A DNA stretch of 64,000 nt from Adineta vaga (taxonomy: Eukaryota > Rotifera). Of the stretch, positions 44,140-56,577 are shown piece by piece. A program made the position numbers and the translations under genes. The notes under the pieces were generated by a model. The model worked only from the letters and a program-made list of their open reading frames with translations, was not told where the DNA came from and made no database searches. The DNA lies in NCBI GenBank assembly GCA_021613535.1, contig CP075492.1, positions 1,984,001-2,048,000 of the forward strand. Reading direction: 5' to 3'. Numbering within the stretch: the stretch's first letter is position 1; each line of letters begins with the position of its first letter.

Positions 44140-45069
44140 TATTGATGTTTCTATAAAAAAATTTCAACAAATTCTTATAGATTTTCACACTTAAAATCTG
44201 AAAATTCATCGGCTTTGAAATAGTTAGAAAGTAAATATATTTCTCTTAGAAAAAATGATCAAAATACAAAATCATTGTAAATATGCAGCTTATCGAGCAG
44301 TCATTCTATTCCGGAATTCCTTAGCGAAATTCAGTTATGTTTCGTATAGGAGATAACTCTGTAACACAAGACAATACGTGAGGGGGAAGAGATACGGTAT
44401 GTTCCATCTGGGAATTTTTAAATTGACAGGAAATAGGTTCTAGGAATTTCGGAATTATATGAAATGATCATTAGAAAAAAGTTCATATTCGACGGAACTG
44501 ATTCTCGATTGTGCAAGATTACGGAATAGAATGTATTCTCAGCCTATTATGATGGTTTCGACGATATTTACGCTTCATATTGCTGATTTCCAATGAATAT
44601 CGGTGAATGATTTTAGATCTAATTTTTCTCTATTGCACTTCACATGAACAAGAATTGAAATATGATTAAAATAATGAAATCTAAAATAGATATACAAAAT
44701 TAGTTTTCAAAAATAGCTTTTCAAGTCCATATTTTCTACACAAGCAAAACTAAAATATTCAATTAATGAAAAAAGAATTCGAGTTTATTCATACATAGAC
44801 AATTTGACGAGACATTAAGCGTATTGAAGAAAATCGTATAGAGAACAATTCATCAATTAATTACGACACAACACAGAAAAAAATCTCACCTCAAAATCAA
44901 ATATAATTCATAATGATCTAACTGTCGTTATTTTTACATTACAGGATGAAATTCGTGTGGACTAAACTGATTTAAATGACTAATTTTTAAATAGATTGTT
45001 CTTTAAACAATCAAATAGAATAATATTTGTAATGGATTAGAGTTTTTTTGATAAAATACTTAATAAAGA
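44140..45069. other. Spacer, no supported gene
   Basis: Very AT-rich. No ORF, hairpin or splice pattern that I could tie to either neighbour. Confidence 0.4.
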
Positions 45070-48000
45070 TTAGTGCGAAGTAACATTATTGTTGAAATTA
45101 CCGATACCAGTCAAGCAACATTGACATGTATTGAACAATATAATAAGAGCACCAGGATAGCTCTTTTGGACGGCTAGATCGCTATATCCGTCATTGTTAA
45201 AATCATTAACCAACGTATTGGCACTTTGTCCCCAGGCCTGGAGCATTTCAGTATCAACTATTAGCCTGTATCGGAAATCTTTGTTTCTTGATCCCATTAA
45301 TGCACCTACATTATATTGAGAGGACTCAGCAAGAATAATGTCCAAATGTCCATCACAATTAAAATCCGTAACAGCCACTGGATGGACTGTTTTAGCACCA
45401 GGAATGGTAAGTTTATTTACAATACCGAAAGTTCCGTTACCATATCCGTGCATGATACCAATTATTCCATTATAATAATGAAAAATAACGTCTAAATGAG
45501 TATCATCATTTAAATCCACGAGAAATAGCTGCTTCGCCCCAGATTCGTATCCAGGGGAGAAAATCGAATATTCACTAAAAATAGCATCACCATGTCCCAA
45601 ATAAACAGCAATATCGTGAGAATATTCAAGACTAATCATGATATCTAAATGTCCATCATGGTTTAAGTCATCCAGTGTCATTGATGATGGGGCACTGTTG
45701 TGTTCAAAGTATAGTATAGTGTATAGTAAAAAATTTCCGGTGCCATTTCCAAGCAACACACGAATCATGTCTTTCCAAGTGCATATATACAACATATCCA
45801 AATAATTGTCATTATTTAACTCAATTATGATTAGGGCTTTTGCACCTTCGTCTGATAATTGCATTGTATTTACTAGTTCAAAAGCTGTATTTCCCTTACC
45901 GAAAAATATGCTTAACTCGCCTTTGAGAATATCTAAACCGAGTATATCATTTTGTCGATCATTGTTAATGTCAGCCACACTTATATGGAAAAAGCGATGA
46001 CCGCCTTCCACTGGATAGATTTTTTCAGTCCTAAAAACTCCATCTTCAGACGACATTAACATGTGAATAGCTGAAGTATTGTCACAGAAATATATCAGAT
46101 CCAATAGAAAATCATTGTTCAAATCTATAACGGTTTGTGCACGTGTTATATCACAAGCGGTTGTTTTTATTTGTATTGCTTGGGTTGATATTGGACAAAA
46201 TGATACTGAGAAAAAAGAACATTTCCAATAGTATTCTATCTGTATACTACGTATGATTCTATTCAGATTGATTCATGAATAACTCACTTGTAGCAAAACT
46301 AACATAAGATGAACAATGACAGAACTTTCTTGAATTTTCGAAATTTATATTACAATCATTTATACATATCTATACAGGGAATAATTCATGTTATTGACTG
46401 GCAATATCTCATATTCCCGATGCGAAAATAGGCACTAATGCTTGAAATATTTTTATCATAAACATAGAAACTATATCAATACATTCTATACCTCGACACA
46501 CGCATCTGTTTTTACGGTATTATTCTTTATTTATATTGTGCACAAGATAAATCTACGCACCTTCTGTGGATGTTATTGTTTCTGTTTTTGTTGTTGTTGA
46601 TGTACGTTTTGTTATCATCATATTTTTATCTACTGTTACATTTGATGAAGATGCTAATAAATATAAATAGGTAAAAGAAAGCAACTTATACATATATGTT
46701 CATAAGATCGAAAAGATTTTACCTTTTGACGTAATAAAAATAGTAAAATGAATAAGAGATATAGTCAGAAATACAAATATAAAACAAACATTGATAAATC
46801 TATATGAATATTGAATAGAATTTCTTCTAAAGAAAAAGATAAGAGTTGTCTAACAAATCAAACGATATAGAGAAAGAAAACATGTACTTGTCGTTTGTTT
46901 CAATTGTTGAAGTTTGCTCGGTTGTAGGATTATTTTTTTCTATCGATTGAGAATGAATAATATTTGATCGTTTCTTTCGATATTGATAAACTTTCACAAT
47001 AACTTGAACTGTTCTGGGACAAATCCAATTTAGAACAATTCCTAAACCGGCTTGGAAACCAAGTAAAAATGTTATTAGATCAAGTAAATTATATCTTTGA
47101 TTATAAGTATAAGAACAGAATGAAGGTAAACATTGATTAAAGTATGATAAATAATCAATATTTATTAACCATGATTCAACAAATAGATCATTCATCAATT
47201 CATTGACTGTTTTGTTAATTAAAGATTCGTTAGTTGAAAAAGAAAGTGATGAAATAATACCAGTTGAATTTGTATATTGTTGAATAAGATTTAAACATGA
47301 TTGATTATAGAAACATTCAAGAGTTGAAAGACGAAATGATTCACTTGGTAAACAGCCCGTTTTCAATCCTTGAACTGGGATGAAGTCCATCGAATTAGTT
47401 TGATTGAAAAAACCAGCTTGAGTTGTACAATTGGAAGTTAATCCACAAGTACAATTATTATCATAAATCATCGGTTCAGTTGGCGCATAAACCTTATTAA
47501 AATGATCCCAAGGGAAAACATATTTGTAATTTGATTGATATTTTGATATAAAAGCATTTCCATGATAAACAATCAGAAGTAAAGAAAAAAGATTAATAAA
47601 TTCTATTGGAACATTGGACTTGGTTTGTTCAACAATATGATTTATGCTTTCATCAAACTCTTTTTTTGCTAAAAGTTTTTTTGTAATTAATAATGTTGAA
47701 TTAAATTGATCAATTACATTCTTGACAACTTCCATTGAATTCCTACATAATCCTTGAAGAAATTTCAAATGTGCTAAAAGAAAAACACGATAATCATTTT
47801 TTTCATAAGTAAACAAATCAGAAATAAGTTTTCTTGTCACATTCATTTGCCATTGATCAGAAACAAATGGACTTGTACAAATCTTAAATTAGATAGAATA
47901 AATTTTTTTAGTGACGTCATATATCAATATTTTGAAGATGTTATTATTATCCACCATTGAATATGGTTTGATCTTTACCTCATAATGTTTTGGTTGAATT

Positions 48001-48352
48001 TGAATAAATGTTTCATACTTTGATGCTATGTTTGAACATGAACATTGTAATTTTTCACCATGAATCTCTACAAGATGATGATATTCACTAATTGAAGGTT
48101 GATCATATGAGTTTGTTGTAGTTTCTGATTCAATAACATTATGAAGAATAAATATAAAATTGATAAGAATAAATAAGCCAATATAAAGACGAGTTGACCA
48201 TCGACCGAGACCTTGAGCTGACTCTCGAGTAATATTACTACTAAAATCTCGCACATGAAATAAGTTTAAACTAAATATAGTGTTAATAGAAGTTGTTAAT
48301 AATTTCCAAATGATCCTTTTCAATTTATCAAAAAACTTCAGTTGAATCACAT
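45070..48352 (-). CDS. Fusion membrane protein: Cys-rich two-TM module plus FG-GAP propeller (5' end incomplete)
   Basis: Model: complement(join(45070..46205, 46561..46653, 46723..46826, 46888..47882, 47979..<48352)), at least 899 aa; every junction is GT-AG and in phase. Part 1: TM (LYIGLFILINFIFILHNVI), a Cys-rich ectodomain (LQCSCSNI, CTCGLTSNCTTQ, CLPSFCSYTYN) and a second TM (LITFLLGFQAGLGIVLNWI) followed by basic YRKKR. Part 2: a third TM (NVCFIFVFLTISLIHFTIFI), a Thr-rich stalk (TSTTTKTETITSTE) and seven FG-GAP/VCBS blades with Ca-binding loops such as DLNHDGHLDI, DFNCDGHLDI and DFNNDGYSDL. Inferred topology puts both ectodomains outside. The exon at 47979-48352 starts at an acceptor (TGTTTAG) and has no ATG, so at least one 5' exon is missing from the model. 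Part 1 alone makes the two genes upstream. Confidence 0.75.
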
Positions 48353-49105
48353 CTAAACATAAACAAATGAAGTTTTCTTTAATGTTACTTTAATAAGAAT
48401 AACTAATCAGAATTTTTATAGAAAACACAATACTTCAAAATGAACGATTGAATCATGAGTTGCCTAATTCGAATTATAATATAAATTCACATTCAACTGC
48501 CTTATATCAATTCGAAAATAAATAGATTTAGATTTAGTTATTCTCTGTGTCATAGAGAAAACTCTTGCAAATATAAATTGCCTGCTTGCTTACTTACTTC
48601 TGTGTGAGCACTCACTGAATGGTCAAAAAAACATTTTGTACGTTATTTATTGGGACCAAGGGCGCTTTTTTCCCAGAAAAACATTTTTTTTTATAACGTT
48701 TGACAGGAGCGTTATCGAGGCAAAGAAACCGGAATTTAATAGGACGTATATTTTCAGTTATAAAAGAAATTCTAAGTCACAATTTCTAACGTAAACTAGA
48801 ACCGATGTTGAGGTTACTATTTTGGTTAGGGTGCCACGCAGGGTGTTGGCCAGTGTCTCTCGGTGAGAATCTTGCAGAGAATGTTGAGGATAGTCTCTAG
48901 TGTGGGTGCTGTAGAGGGTGTTGTCAGGAGCCCCTCAGTGAGGGTGCTTCAACGGTATTACGAACAAAATACTTTTCAATTCAAATTGGAATTGACCGCT
49001 TAGATTTAAACTGGATTCAGCGTTCAAGTTCCACACTCACACCCATCGAATAACTTAAAGATGTTCAACTTATAGAAGCGTATTTAATTGCGTCACTAAT
49101 ATAAA
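48353..49105. other. Spacer with G-rich imperfect repeat
   Basis: Between about 48830 and 48950 there is a GC-rich stretch with repeated GAGGGTGTTG/GTGAGGGTGC/CTCTCGGTGAGA words, unlike the AT-rich surroundings. It may hold the missing first exon of the fusion gene, but I cannot identify it. Confidence 0.4.
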
Positions 49106-51103
49106 TCAATATTTACCTAGCTCTTGTTGTGTGTGATTTTGTTCTTCGGATCGTTTTTTAACAATTCGTTTCCATAGATAAAGAATTAACTTAATAAAAA
49201 GCGGCGTAGCTAAACGCACTGAAACAATGACACCACTGATCATCGATATCAATGTTATTATTGCGTCAAAAAAATTTTTGATATGAACTCGTTTCGTATA
49301 TGTACAATGAGTTGGTGCACAGTTTTCATAAAATTTTTTGTATGAGGTAGATGAATTCCATCTTTCGATCATTATATCGGCGATGATATCTCTAATTAAC
49401 ATATCTGGATAAAAACGATCAACTGTCGAATTGTAAACAAGAGGACGAGGTTCATACCAAGAAACACGTGTAATAAGGGTATAGGTTAAGATAAATAATG
49501 TTTTTACGTGACGTAATAAACGTAGTAAACAATCCACTGAATATAAACATTCGAAGTTCGATAACATAAAAGAATCCATAGGTGAACAACTTTGCTTCCA
49601 CCCCGGCAACATATAAGAAATTGTATAAGTAGAATTCTTGTTGGAATCATAATCGTAGTTATATATAGGGGCTGGTCTTTGACAATGAGGATTAACAATA
49701 CAGACACAATCAGTAAATGTTGAATTAGTGTCATTGTTTTGCATGAAACGAAATACGAACTAGATGAAAGAAATTTACATTATCTATTTATAACGGATAT
49801 GAAAAGAGCTTTCGACTTTTAAAAATGTGCTTAATTTCATGATACTGAGAACTTCATTTAGTATATTACAGATTCCATGTATCTTTATAGTGTGTAAAAC
49901 AATGCAAAGCAAGTGTGAACTGAACTATGTATACCTCTAGTGTAGCAATCACGTTATTTAATCCCTTTTCGAACATATACAATCATTACTTTATATAAAA
50001 TGATAGAGAAGGTAAATTTTCGTAATGTTCAGTGTATTTGTCAGATTAAAATACTTACATGATGTAACAACGTAAAAAAGTGCCTCACTATGTCATATTT
50101 CCAATAAGAAGAACTTTAAAAAGATTAACGACAATTCCTTTTCACTCACTTTTGATTTCTCAAGCTTTATTACAATGAAATTGCTTACAAAACTAATCTG
50201 CTTATATATTTGAATAGTAACTTACATTCAACGAATTTGTACGATTAGTTTTATTTGATACGACGTGTGCCACTAAATTTGGATGGAACGACTGAACTAA
50301 ATGATTAGATGATTTCATATAAGGCTGATCAACGTTTTCAAGAAGACGTTCTACAGCAATGAGACGACTAAAATAGAACTTGGTTGATTGAGAAAACTGC
50401 TTGAGTATTTCATTGAATTGTGTAGAAAATTCCGTTTCAGTAGGTAAATTAGAACTAATAAAGAATTGCATCATAAATTGATCAATAGCATCCTTGACAG
50501 TCTCATTTGCCAACTTGCAAAGATCTGATAAAAATTGAAATTGTGAAAATGCTGTATTGCGCCAGTCTAGTGCAGCATAAGGGTGTACGGTCTCCTTCAG
50601 TACGTCAATCCATCGCTTGTCAATAAAATCACTCTGACATACTTGATGAAATATTGGTACTAATGAAATAATTGTTGTATAAGGTGTTACCATAGTAGAA
50701 CAAAAGCATTTCAATGTTTTAGAATATAGACTGTGTAGTTCAGTGTATTTGACTAGTAATGGTTTCTCTTCAGTTATTATCTTTATTTCATAAGTTAATA
50801 AAATAAAGAGAAAGATAGTCAGAAAGATACCTATAGTAAGAAAAGAGAAATATTCGTGTAGCGAGATTGTGTTGCTATAGTATTTAAATATTTCAAATAA
50901 ATGATGTAAAACATGTATTTTAGATAGACTTCACTATAAATACTAAAACAAGAGGCATATCAAATAAAAACAATCGTACCTATTAACAAAATTAGATAAA
51001 CATATGTAGTGAGCTTTTGTTCCTTAATATCGTTTTCTGTCCGTGCAATGGTATCTTTGAACAAATTCAATGCCTTAATTGACTGGACTAGTTTCTGCAT
51101 CAT
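49106..51103 (-). CDS. Cys-rich two-TM membrane protein (tandem copy B)
   Basis: Model: complement(join(49106..49759, 50226..50830, 50980..51103)), 460 aa; junctions TTAATAG|GTACGA, TTGAAT|GTAAGT and acceptors CTATAG, CATCTAG all keep frame. Start MMQKLVQSIKAL. TM1 spans the first junction (TYVYLILLIGIFLTIFLFIL). The ectodomain has LKCFCSTMVTPY, FHQVCQSDF, CVCIVNPHC, CSPMDSF and FYENCAPTHCTYTKR, with several NxS/T sites. TM2 is IITLISMISGVIVSVRL near the C-terminus, then a basic cytosolic tail. Orthologous in layout to the neighbouring copy and to part 1 of the fusion gene. No enzymatic motif. I know this pattern from bdelloids but no function for it. A donor-like GAGCTAG|GTAAAT near the stop could extend it. 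Confidence 0.78.
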
Positions 51104-51130
51104 GCTGTTTTGTGGAACTACAATATACAT

Positions 51131-53629
51131 TCAAACTTCAACTATTTTGTCATCTAACAGAAATTTACCAAGGTGAATTTTTTTATGCGCCAATCGATTT
51201 CTAAATTCTAAAACAACTTTGACTAAAAATGTTGTAATCAGACGAAGTATGATAATGAGACCACCATAAAGACTAATAAAAAGAGTAATCACATACGATG
51301 GATTCATCTGATCTGTTTTTGTATATGTGCAATGTAAAGGAGAACATTTGTTAAAATATTCTAAATAATTAGTTTTTATTGACCAATTGAGAATGAAGAG
51401 ATTAGATAAAAGATTTTTCACAGTAACTAGTGCTTTATTTGAAGATAAAACGCAATTACTCCAATTTGAGCTAGTCTTAAAAGAAGAAGAATTAAGGCAA
51501 AATATAAAATATTTTACATACATGATTAAGAGTTGGAAAATATTCGAACAAGAATTTGAGACAATCCATGTCATACAAACAATTAAGTCTACTTGCATAA
51601 GCAGCTTTGAGAACAGTACAGCTTGTGCGAAAACCAGTAACTTCATCGTTTTTCTGAACATCTTTCCAAGTTTTATGATTTTTTACATATGGATCGTTGG
51701 CAGTATTTGCTAGAGTAAGAGCCGCGTGCTTATTTACATCTGCATCCTTACAATAAACTTCACGTGAACCATACAGTAAAGCAGGCTTGGTAATGTATGT
51801 CTCTTGCAGTATAGCATTGTACTCATATTCACGTTTCACAATTTCCAAGAAGCCATTTGTATTTAGAGCCGATACGAGATAGTGAGCCCTATTGACTGTT
51901 CCCAAATAGTTAAGAAAAGTATAGATTTGGACAGTTGAACTATTCTTATAATATTCAATAATAGCGTTAACTTCCGATTGTATTTGTTTCTCCGTATGAA
52001 GATGAATAGTGGCTACTTCATATCTGTCAATATAAATCAGATTCGAAGCGATTGTATTTTTAGCGAGAAAACAAAAATCGGCAAGAATTGAGAACTAAAA
52101 AGACAAAAAAATAACAACAAATCATGGACTATAATATACCGAATGTTTCAACAAGGATGGTTCTATAAACATGTGATTTTTTTATCGGAAATGATAGGTA
52201 AGTACAGATACAAACAATTCGACTATTCGTTTTCTACTGATTTCGAATAGATTTAGATATATGTACGCACCAGACTCATTCATTCGAACTATCTTGAGAG
52301 TGTGGGTGTTAGTGTGGGTCAAGATATCTCTTCTCTATCCTCAACCATAGGAGGACCCAAGAGTATCCCGAGGGTGTGGGTGTGGGTGTAGAAGAGATGA
52401 GTTTACCTTCACCCACACTCTCAAAATATTGCTCAATATGGTGAAGTTCTGCAATCATCACTGGTTACCTCCTCTCCCTGCTAGTGTACTTATAAGTCAC
52501 TCACAGCCTATATGAGGTAAGAATGTATTTTAAACAAAATAATTAAAACTTACCAGATGACTAGCAGTTTTGCGAAAATCATCTAGAGGATATCGATTTG
52601 CCATTGGTGAATACAATGCTTCAATCCATTGTTTACTAATGAAAATGCTTGAACAAAGTGGGTGAAATATGACGTTGTTGTTCACAAAATCCCCCAAAGG
52701 TATAGTCGTTTTGGAACATGGACATGAAAGTGATTGATCAACATCTTGATAAAGTTTACGAAAACGAGAAGAATTAATTTCAGATACCATCCTCGTTCGA
52801 ACTTGTACTTTTGTGATTCCAATGGAAAAAATTAGATAAATACAAACTAAAATAAAATGAGAACATTTGAAAAGTTACTCTTATGGGTCCATAAAGTTTG
52901 GCTCGAGTTCAGTGTTAAGAACGGAATTGTCTACATAGTTCTTCTGTGGGAACTGCTAGGTATCTTCACCTGCTCTTGTATGGAGGTATACTCTTAAGTC
53001 TTCTAGTCTTAAAATAAAGAGTATATGTTACAGGTATGTACATACACATGCCTTCACACACTCTTCTCCGTTTGTTTTTCTACTATCATCAATACATTCT
53101 TTTTCATATGGTTTCGAATAAACAGATTGAGATTCGTCTCTCCAGTGAAGACATCACTAATATTATAGATATGTGTTCATGGTCTATTTCACGGAAATAC
53201 TATATAAGATAGCATATCAATATGCGACGTCTCTTTTGCAGAGGAATTTATTGTACAGCTTTTTCAAAATGGACTACTTGGACAGTTCGATAGTTCATTT
53301 GAACGGATTTTGTACTGCCTTCAATTATTGTTGAACAAACACTTCTTATTTAATACATAAAATAATCAATTGTTCTGATATCCTATCGATATAGTGAGGG
53401 AAAATATTCTGTTTGATCTTAGTCAAGCGCACTTTCACTTATCATTCATACTAACTAAAAAGCATTTTGTCTTACCGATGAGTAAAAAGATGTACAACCA
53501 AGTTGAATATTTTTGTTCTTTTAAGACACTTGATGATTGTTGTTTTTCAATATCATCTTCGGCTATAAACAGATTATAATCATAAATATAATTATAAAAT
53601 CTATGAAATATAGATTTCAGCTTCATCAT
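51131..53629 (-). CDS. Cys-rich two-TM membrane protein (tandem copy C)
   Basis: Model: complement(join(51131..51475, 51522..52094, 52554..52846, 53476..53629)), 454 aa; introns of 46, 459 and 629 bp, all GT-AG and in phase. Start MMKLKSIFHRFYN. TM1 crosses intron 1 as in copy B (YIFLLI then VCIYLIFSIGI). Ectodomain: LSCPCSKTTIPLG, FHPLCSSIF, LNCLYDMDCLKF and NKCSPLHCTYTKT; TM2 ITLFISLYGGLIIILRLI, then a basic tail. The signature CPCS...HP.C...C.YDMDC...C.P.HCTYTK is shared with copies A and B. A hairpin repeat sits inside the 459-bp intron (52294-52426). The gene is transcribed in the same direction and ends 28 bp before the start of copy B. Confidence 0.8.
52294..52426. repeat. Double telomere-like hairpin inside an intron
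   Basis: Two units in a row: TTGAGAGTGTGGGTGTTAGT ... then GAGGGTGTGGGTGTGGGTGT and a closing CACCCACACTCTCAA. The outer ends are inverted repeats of each other. Lies in intron 2 of copy C. Confidence 0.75.
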
Positions 53630-54435
53630 TGCAATAAATCAATTAGAGTTAAAAATAATGAAATGTTGTGTTGAACTTAACATAAATTGTTACACATCCA
53701 TCATTTCAGAAAAGTCATAATTAACTAAATCACAACGTTGGTAGATGACAATTAATTTGCAAAATCCGTTTCATTTATATCAAAGAATCAATGACGTCTA
53801 TTTTATTACTAAATATTGAATAAAACCTTCTAGAATTTCGATATCGCTTTTAAAACCATTTCAAACGGATGTAAACACAACATATACGTCACAGAAAATC
53901 GATGAAAAACAACAAACGATGAATATTTTCTCTTATTACTACATATAGTTATCGTATATTAAAATAAAATTTCTATCCGTATTTATGATAACACATGTCG
54001 TTTTGCGCATTTCCTTTCTCTTGATAAATCAAAAAAATAATACAGAGGTGTTAACAGTTGTTCTAAATGTAGAGAAACTATCTACTTTTTTTGTATAAAA
54101 GTAATTTCAGCACATATCTATCTGCGATAATAGAGATTGACCTAGGTTAAAATCGACTGAAAAAAGTTAACAACGGCAATATGTATGAATATTTCTGATT
54201 AGTTCCAGCTAAGGATATCCAGTTTTCAGAGATGTCCATCACGGTTGAAAATCAGTCGCTGCCGTGCCGCTGAGGTTTCGGAAAAATTTGTACCGCGCCG
54301 CGCCGCGACACGATGGTTCTTAAAAAGTCCATGCTGCGCCGCTGTCGCACCGCGATGGTATTAATAATGTGATTTTTGGAATGTATTTGCCCTGGAAAGC
54401 AGACTTTACGTACCTTATTTCTTTTACTACCTGTA
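53630..54435. other. Spacer with a GC-rich duplicated block
   Basis: At 54256-54360 two adjoining related words stand out: CGCGCCGCGCCGCGACACGA and GCGCCGCTGTCGCACCGCGA, each followed by TGGT. Preceded by CAGAGATGTCCATCACGG at about 54227, which looks like a hAT-type terminal sequence, but no matching right end is found. Confidence 0.4.
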
Positions 54436-54711
54436 TTAAGTGAGAAGAAGGCCAATGTACTTTATATTTAATTTCAAACAATTCAGAGGAAGGTTATCGA
54501 TGGACATAACACTTGCTTCATTATTTATTGTAATTAATTGGGATTTATAATTAAATGAAATGATTCGCCCACTGGATAAATCGAACTGGACAGTTAAATA
54601 TTCATTAGATAATTCAAATAAATTTTTATCATGAACACGATTGATTACTGGATTCGAACTAGTAATAAAAATAAATGTCAATGCAAAGTTGATATAAAAT
54701 ATCACATGCAT
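54436..54711 (-). pseudogene. N-terminal fragment of a secreted protein, possibly carbohydrate-active
   Basis: 91 codons: a signal peptide (VIFYINFALTFIFITSS) followed by LSNEYLTVQFDLSSGRIISF, a beta-rich start of the kind that opens several polysaccharide lyase and glycosidase families (an N-terminal strand with a conserved D...G turn). Nothing matching continues downstream, and the GC-rich block lies there instead. Could be a solo first exon or a truncated gene. Family guess only. Confidence 0.4.
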
Positions 54712-55611
54712 TTTTCGGAATTTTATTTAGAAGAACTATAGAGAATAGACACTAACGATGTGATGATGAGCCTCTGTGATTGCGTTGTGCCTTGTGGCTA
54801 GTAGTGTATATTTAAGGTACACTCACTTATCATACAATTTCAAAGACAACTTTTTCTTTTGAGACCTTTGACTCACCTGTTGTAAATGAATCTCTGTAAT
54901 TGTCTTTTTTCTTGCTTTCTTTTTGTCTCTCTGTTATCATTTTATTTCATACGAACAGCATCATTACAGAAAAAAAACTCTTCACATTATATAAAACGAA
55001 ATGATGTTTACTAACATGAATTATATCGTACAGACTCCTTCTATCCACGTATCAGAAAGCTCTAACACCGATTCAATAATTTTCTATTGTGCGAAATTAA
55101 AAACAGTTGTAAACGCTAATTATGTCGGAAAAATGAAGCTGAAAGAGAACACTTCTACTGTATACTAGATTTTTTCGATAAGATCGCCAGCTGGAAGAAT
55201 AAAAAAAACATTTTTCTAATTCATTTAGCAGAAACCATGTAATGTTTGAACTGCTACAACTGTCAGTATTTTGAGGGTGTGTGCGGGTGAAGCTTTTTCC
55301 TCTTCTCTCAACCACACCCTAATTATTCTTGAGTATATTTTTGTTTATACAGATAAATGTCATAGATGATTCGAAGATGTATGATTATACTAGGCATAGC
55401 TAGTTGTTTTAAGATACTAATAATTTTATTTCATATTATTTATTGGTAAATATTCAAGCAAAGCGACTACGATAAAGCAAAAGTATGAGAAAGATGATTA
55501 CTTATTAGTCGTACAATAAATATGTATAAGATGAAAGAATATCATAAAACTTGCAAATTATTGGTAGATATGGCGTGCGCACGTTGATCATCAGTCAGGA
55601 AAAACGAAAGT
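54712..55611. other. Spacer with telomere-like hairpin
   Basis: Hairpin at 55270-55322. No supported gene. Confidence 0.45.
55270..55322. repeat. Telomere-like G-rich hairpin
   Basis: TTTGAGGGTGTGTGCGGGTG, loop rich in CT, then CTCAACCACACCCTAA. Confidence 0.72.
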
Positions 55612-56577
55612 TTATCTGTGATTGATTTTGTCTGCTTGATTAGTAGCCTTGACTTGAATAAATTTGGGCTGTTTTGCATGCGGCAAGTCGGAATCATTGA
55701 TGCCGGTCGGTCGATTTCCACTATTTGTCAGCATTGTCACATTACCAACCTTGTTTTTCGGAGTAGGTAAAATACAAAATAAAACTAATCCAAAGACTCC
55801 TAATGCGGCGCCTAAAGCAAAGATTGCATACGTTAAAGGAGCGAATGATATTTTTAATACCAATAATACGATCATCATGGTAATACTAGCTACAATATAC
55901 ACTATAGATAGTGCAATTGTTTTCTTACATTTGCCAAGATAAACAACGACAGCTAACATTGTTGTAAAGAAACCAATAAGAGCGATAGCTACTCCCAATT
56001 GATCTAAGACACTTTTCGTTGACTGATAACGAATGATCCATGCATAACACCAAGCAGTAGCATCGGTTATATTGACAGGAAATTGAGCTTTCGATAAACT
56101 TTCGCAAAGAAAAGTTGCATTTTGTGTTATAGGAGTAAAAGCACTACCAGTGAAAACAAAACAACCCATCGGATATTCAGGACAATCATCATCAGGTAGA
56201 ACTCGAACATCAGTTAAGACACAACCTTGAAACATCAGGACGGCAGTTATAGACAATATCAAGCCTCCAAGTAAGCAGCAAAAAATACCAATATAAAAGA
56301 CTGATTTTTGTTTTACTTGAGTCAACCATGGTTTCGGAGCGGAATTATATTCATCAGGATCTGAGAACAGATTTTTACCGTTTTGTTGTTGACTATCATG
56401 TTCATTGTAATCATCGTGCGCTTTTGTTGGATTAACACCAATAACTCGTTCAATGACAAATTCTTGACCTTTTTTTGAGCTGAAAAAGGTGGCAAAAACG
56501 CCGATAATACATGAGAGTACGAGAGCAATCGTAATACCATAATTCGCTACAGTATAAGTAGTATATGTCCATTCCAT
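55612..56577 (-). CDS. Predicted multi-pass membrane protein, unknown function
   Basis: 321 aa, single exon. Hydrophobic segments: about 14-31 (GITIALVLSCIIGVFATF), about 93-116 (VFYIGIFCCLLGGLILSITAVLMF), about 195-215, about 223-243 and about 248-270, so four or five passes, with a Cys-containing loop of about 75 residues between the second and third (DDDCPEYPMGC, FLCESLSKA), which has an NxT/S site (NATF). A charged, Gln/Asp-rich stretch (about 45-85) and a polar tail are probably cytosolic. The layout recalls tetraspan proteins but lacks the tetraspanin CCG motif. The gene is more GC-rich than its surroundings. Start at the first Met (MEWTYTTYT). Confidence 0.68.
   Translation of the reverse strand: MEWTYTTYTVANYGITIALVLSCIIGVFATFFSSKKGQEFVIERVIGVNPTKAHDDYNEHDSQQQNGKNLFSDPDEYNSAPKPWLTQVKQKSVFYIGIFCCLLGGLILSITAVLMFQGCVLTDVRVLPDDDCPEYPMGCFVFTGSAFTPITQNATFLCESLSKAQFPVNITDATAWCYAWIIRYQSTKSVLDQLGVAIALIGFFTTMLAVVVYLGKCKKTIALSIVYIVASITMMIVLLVLKISFAPLTYAIFALGAALGVFGLVLFCILPTPKNKVGNVTMLTNSGNRPTGINDSDLPHAKQPKFIQVKATNQADKINHR

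Noticed and set aside
46827-46886. TAA at the end of the 46.8-kb ORF as the true end of a stand-alone gene
   Set aside because: A GTACAT donor at 46887 and TTTCTTTAG acceptor at 46827 join it in phase to the next TM exon, and every later junction is in phase too. Kept as a fusion, with cDNA named as the test.
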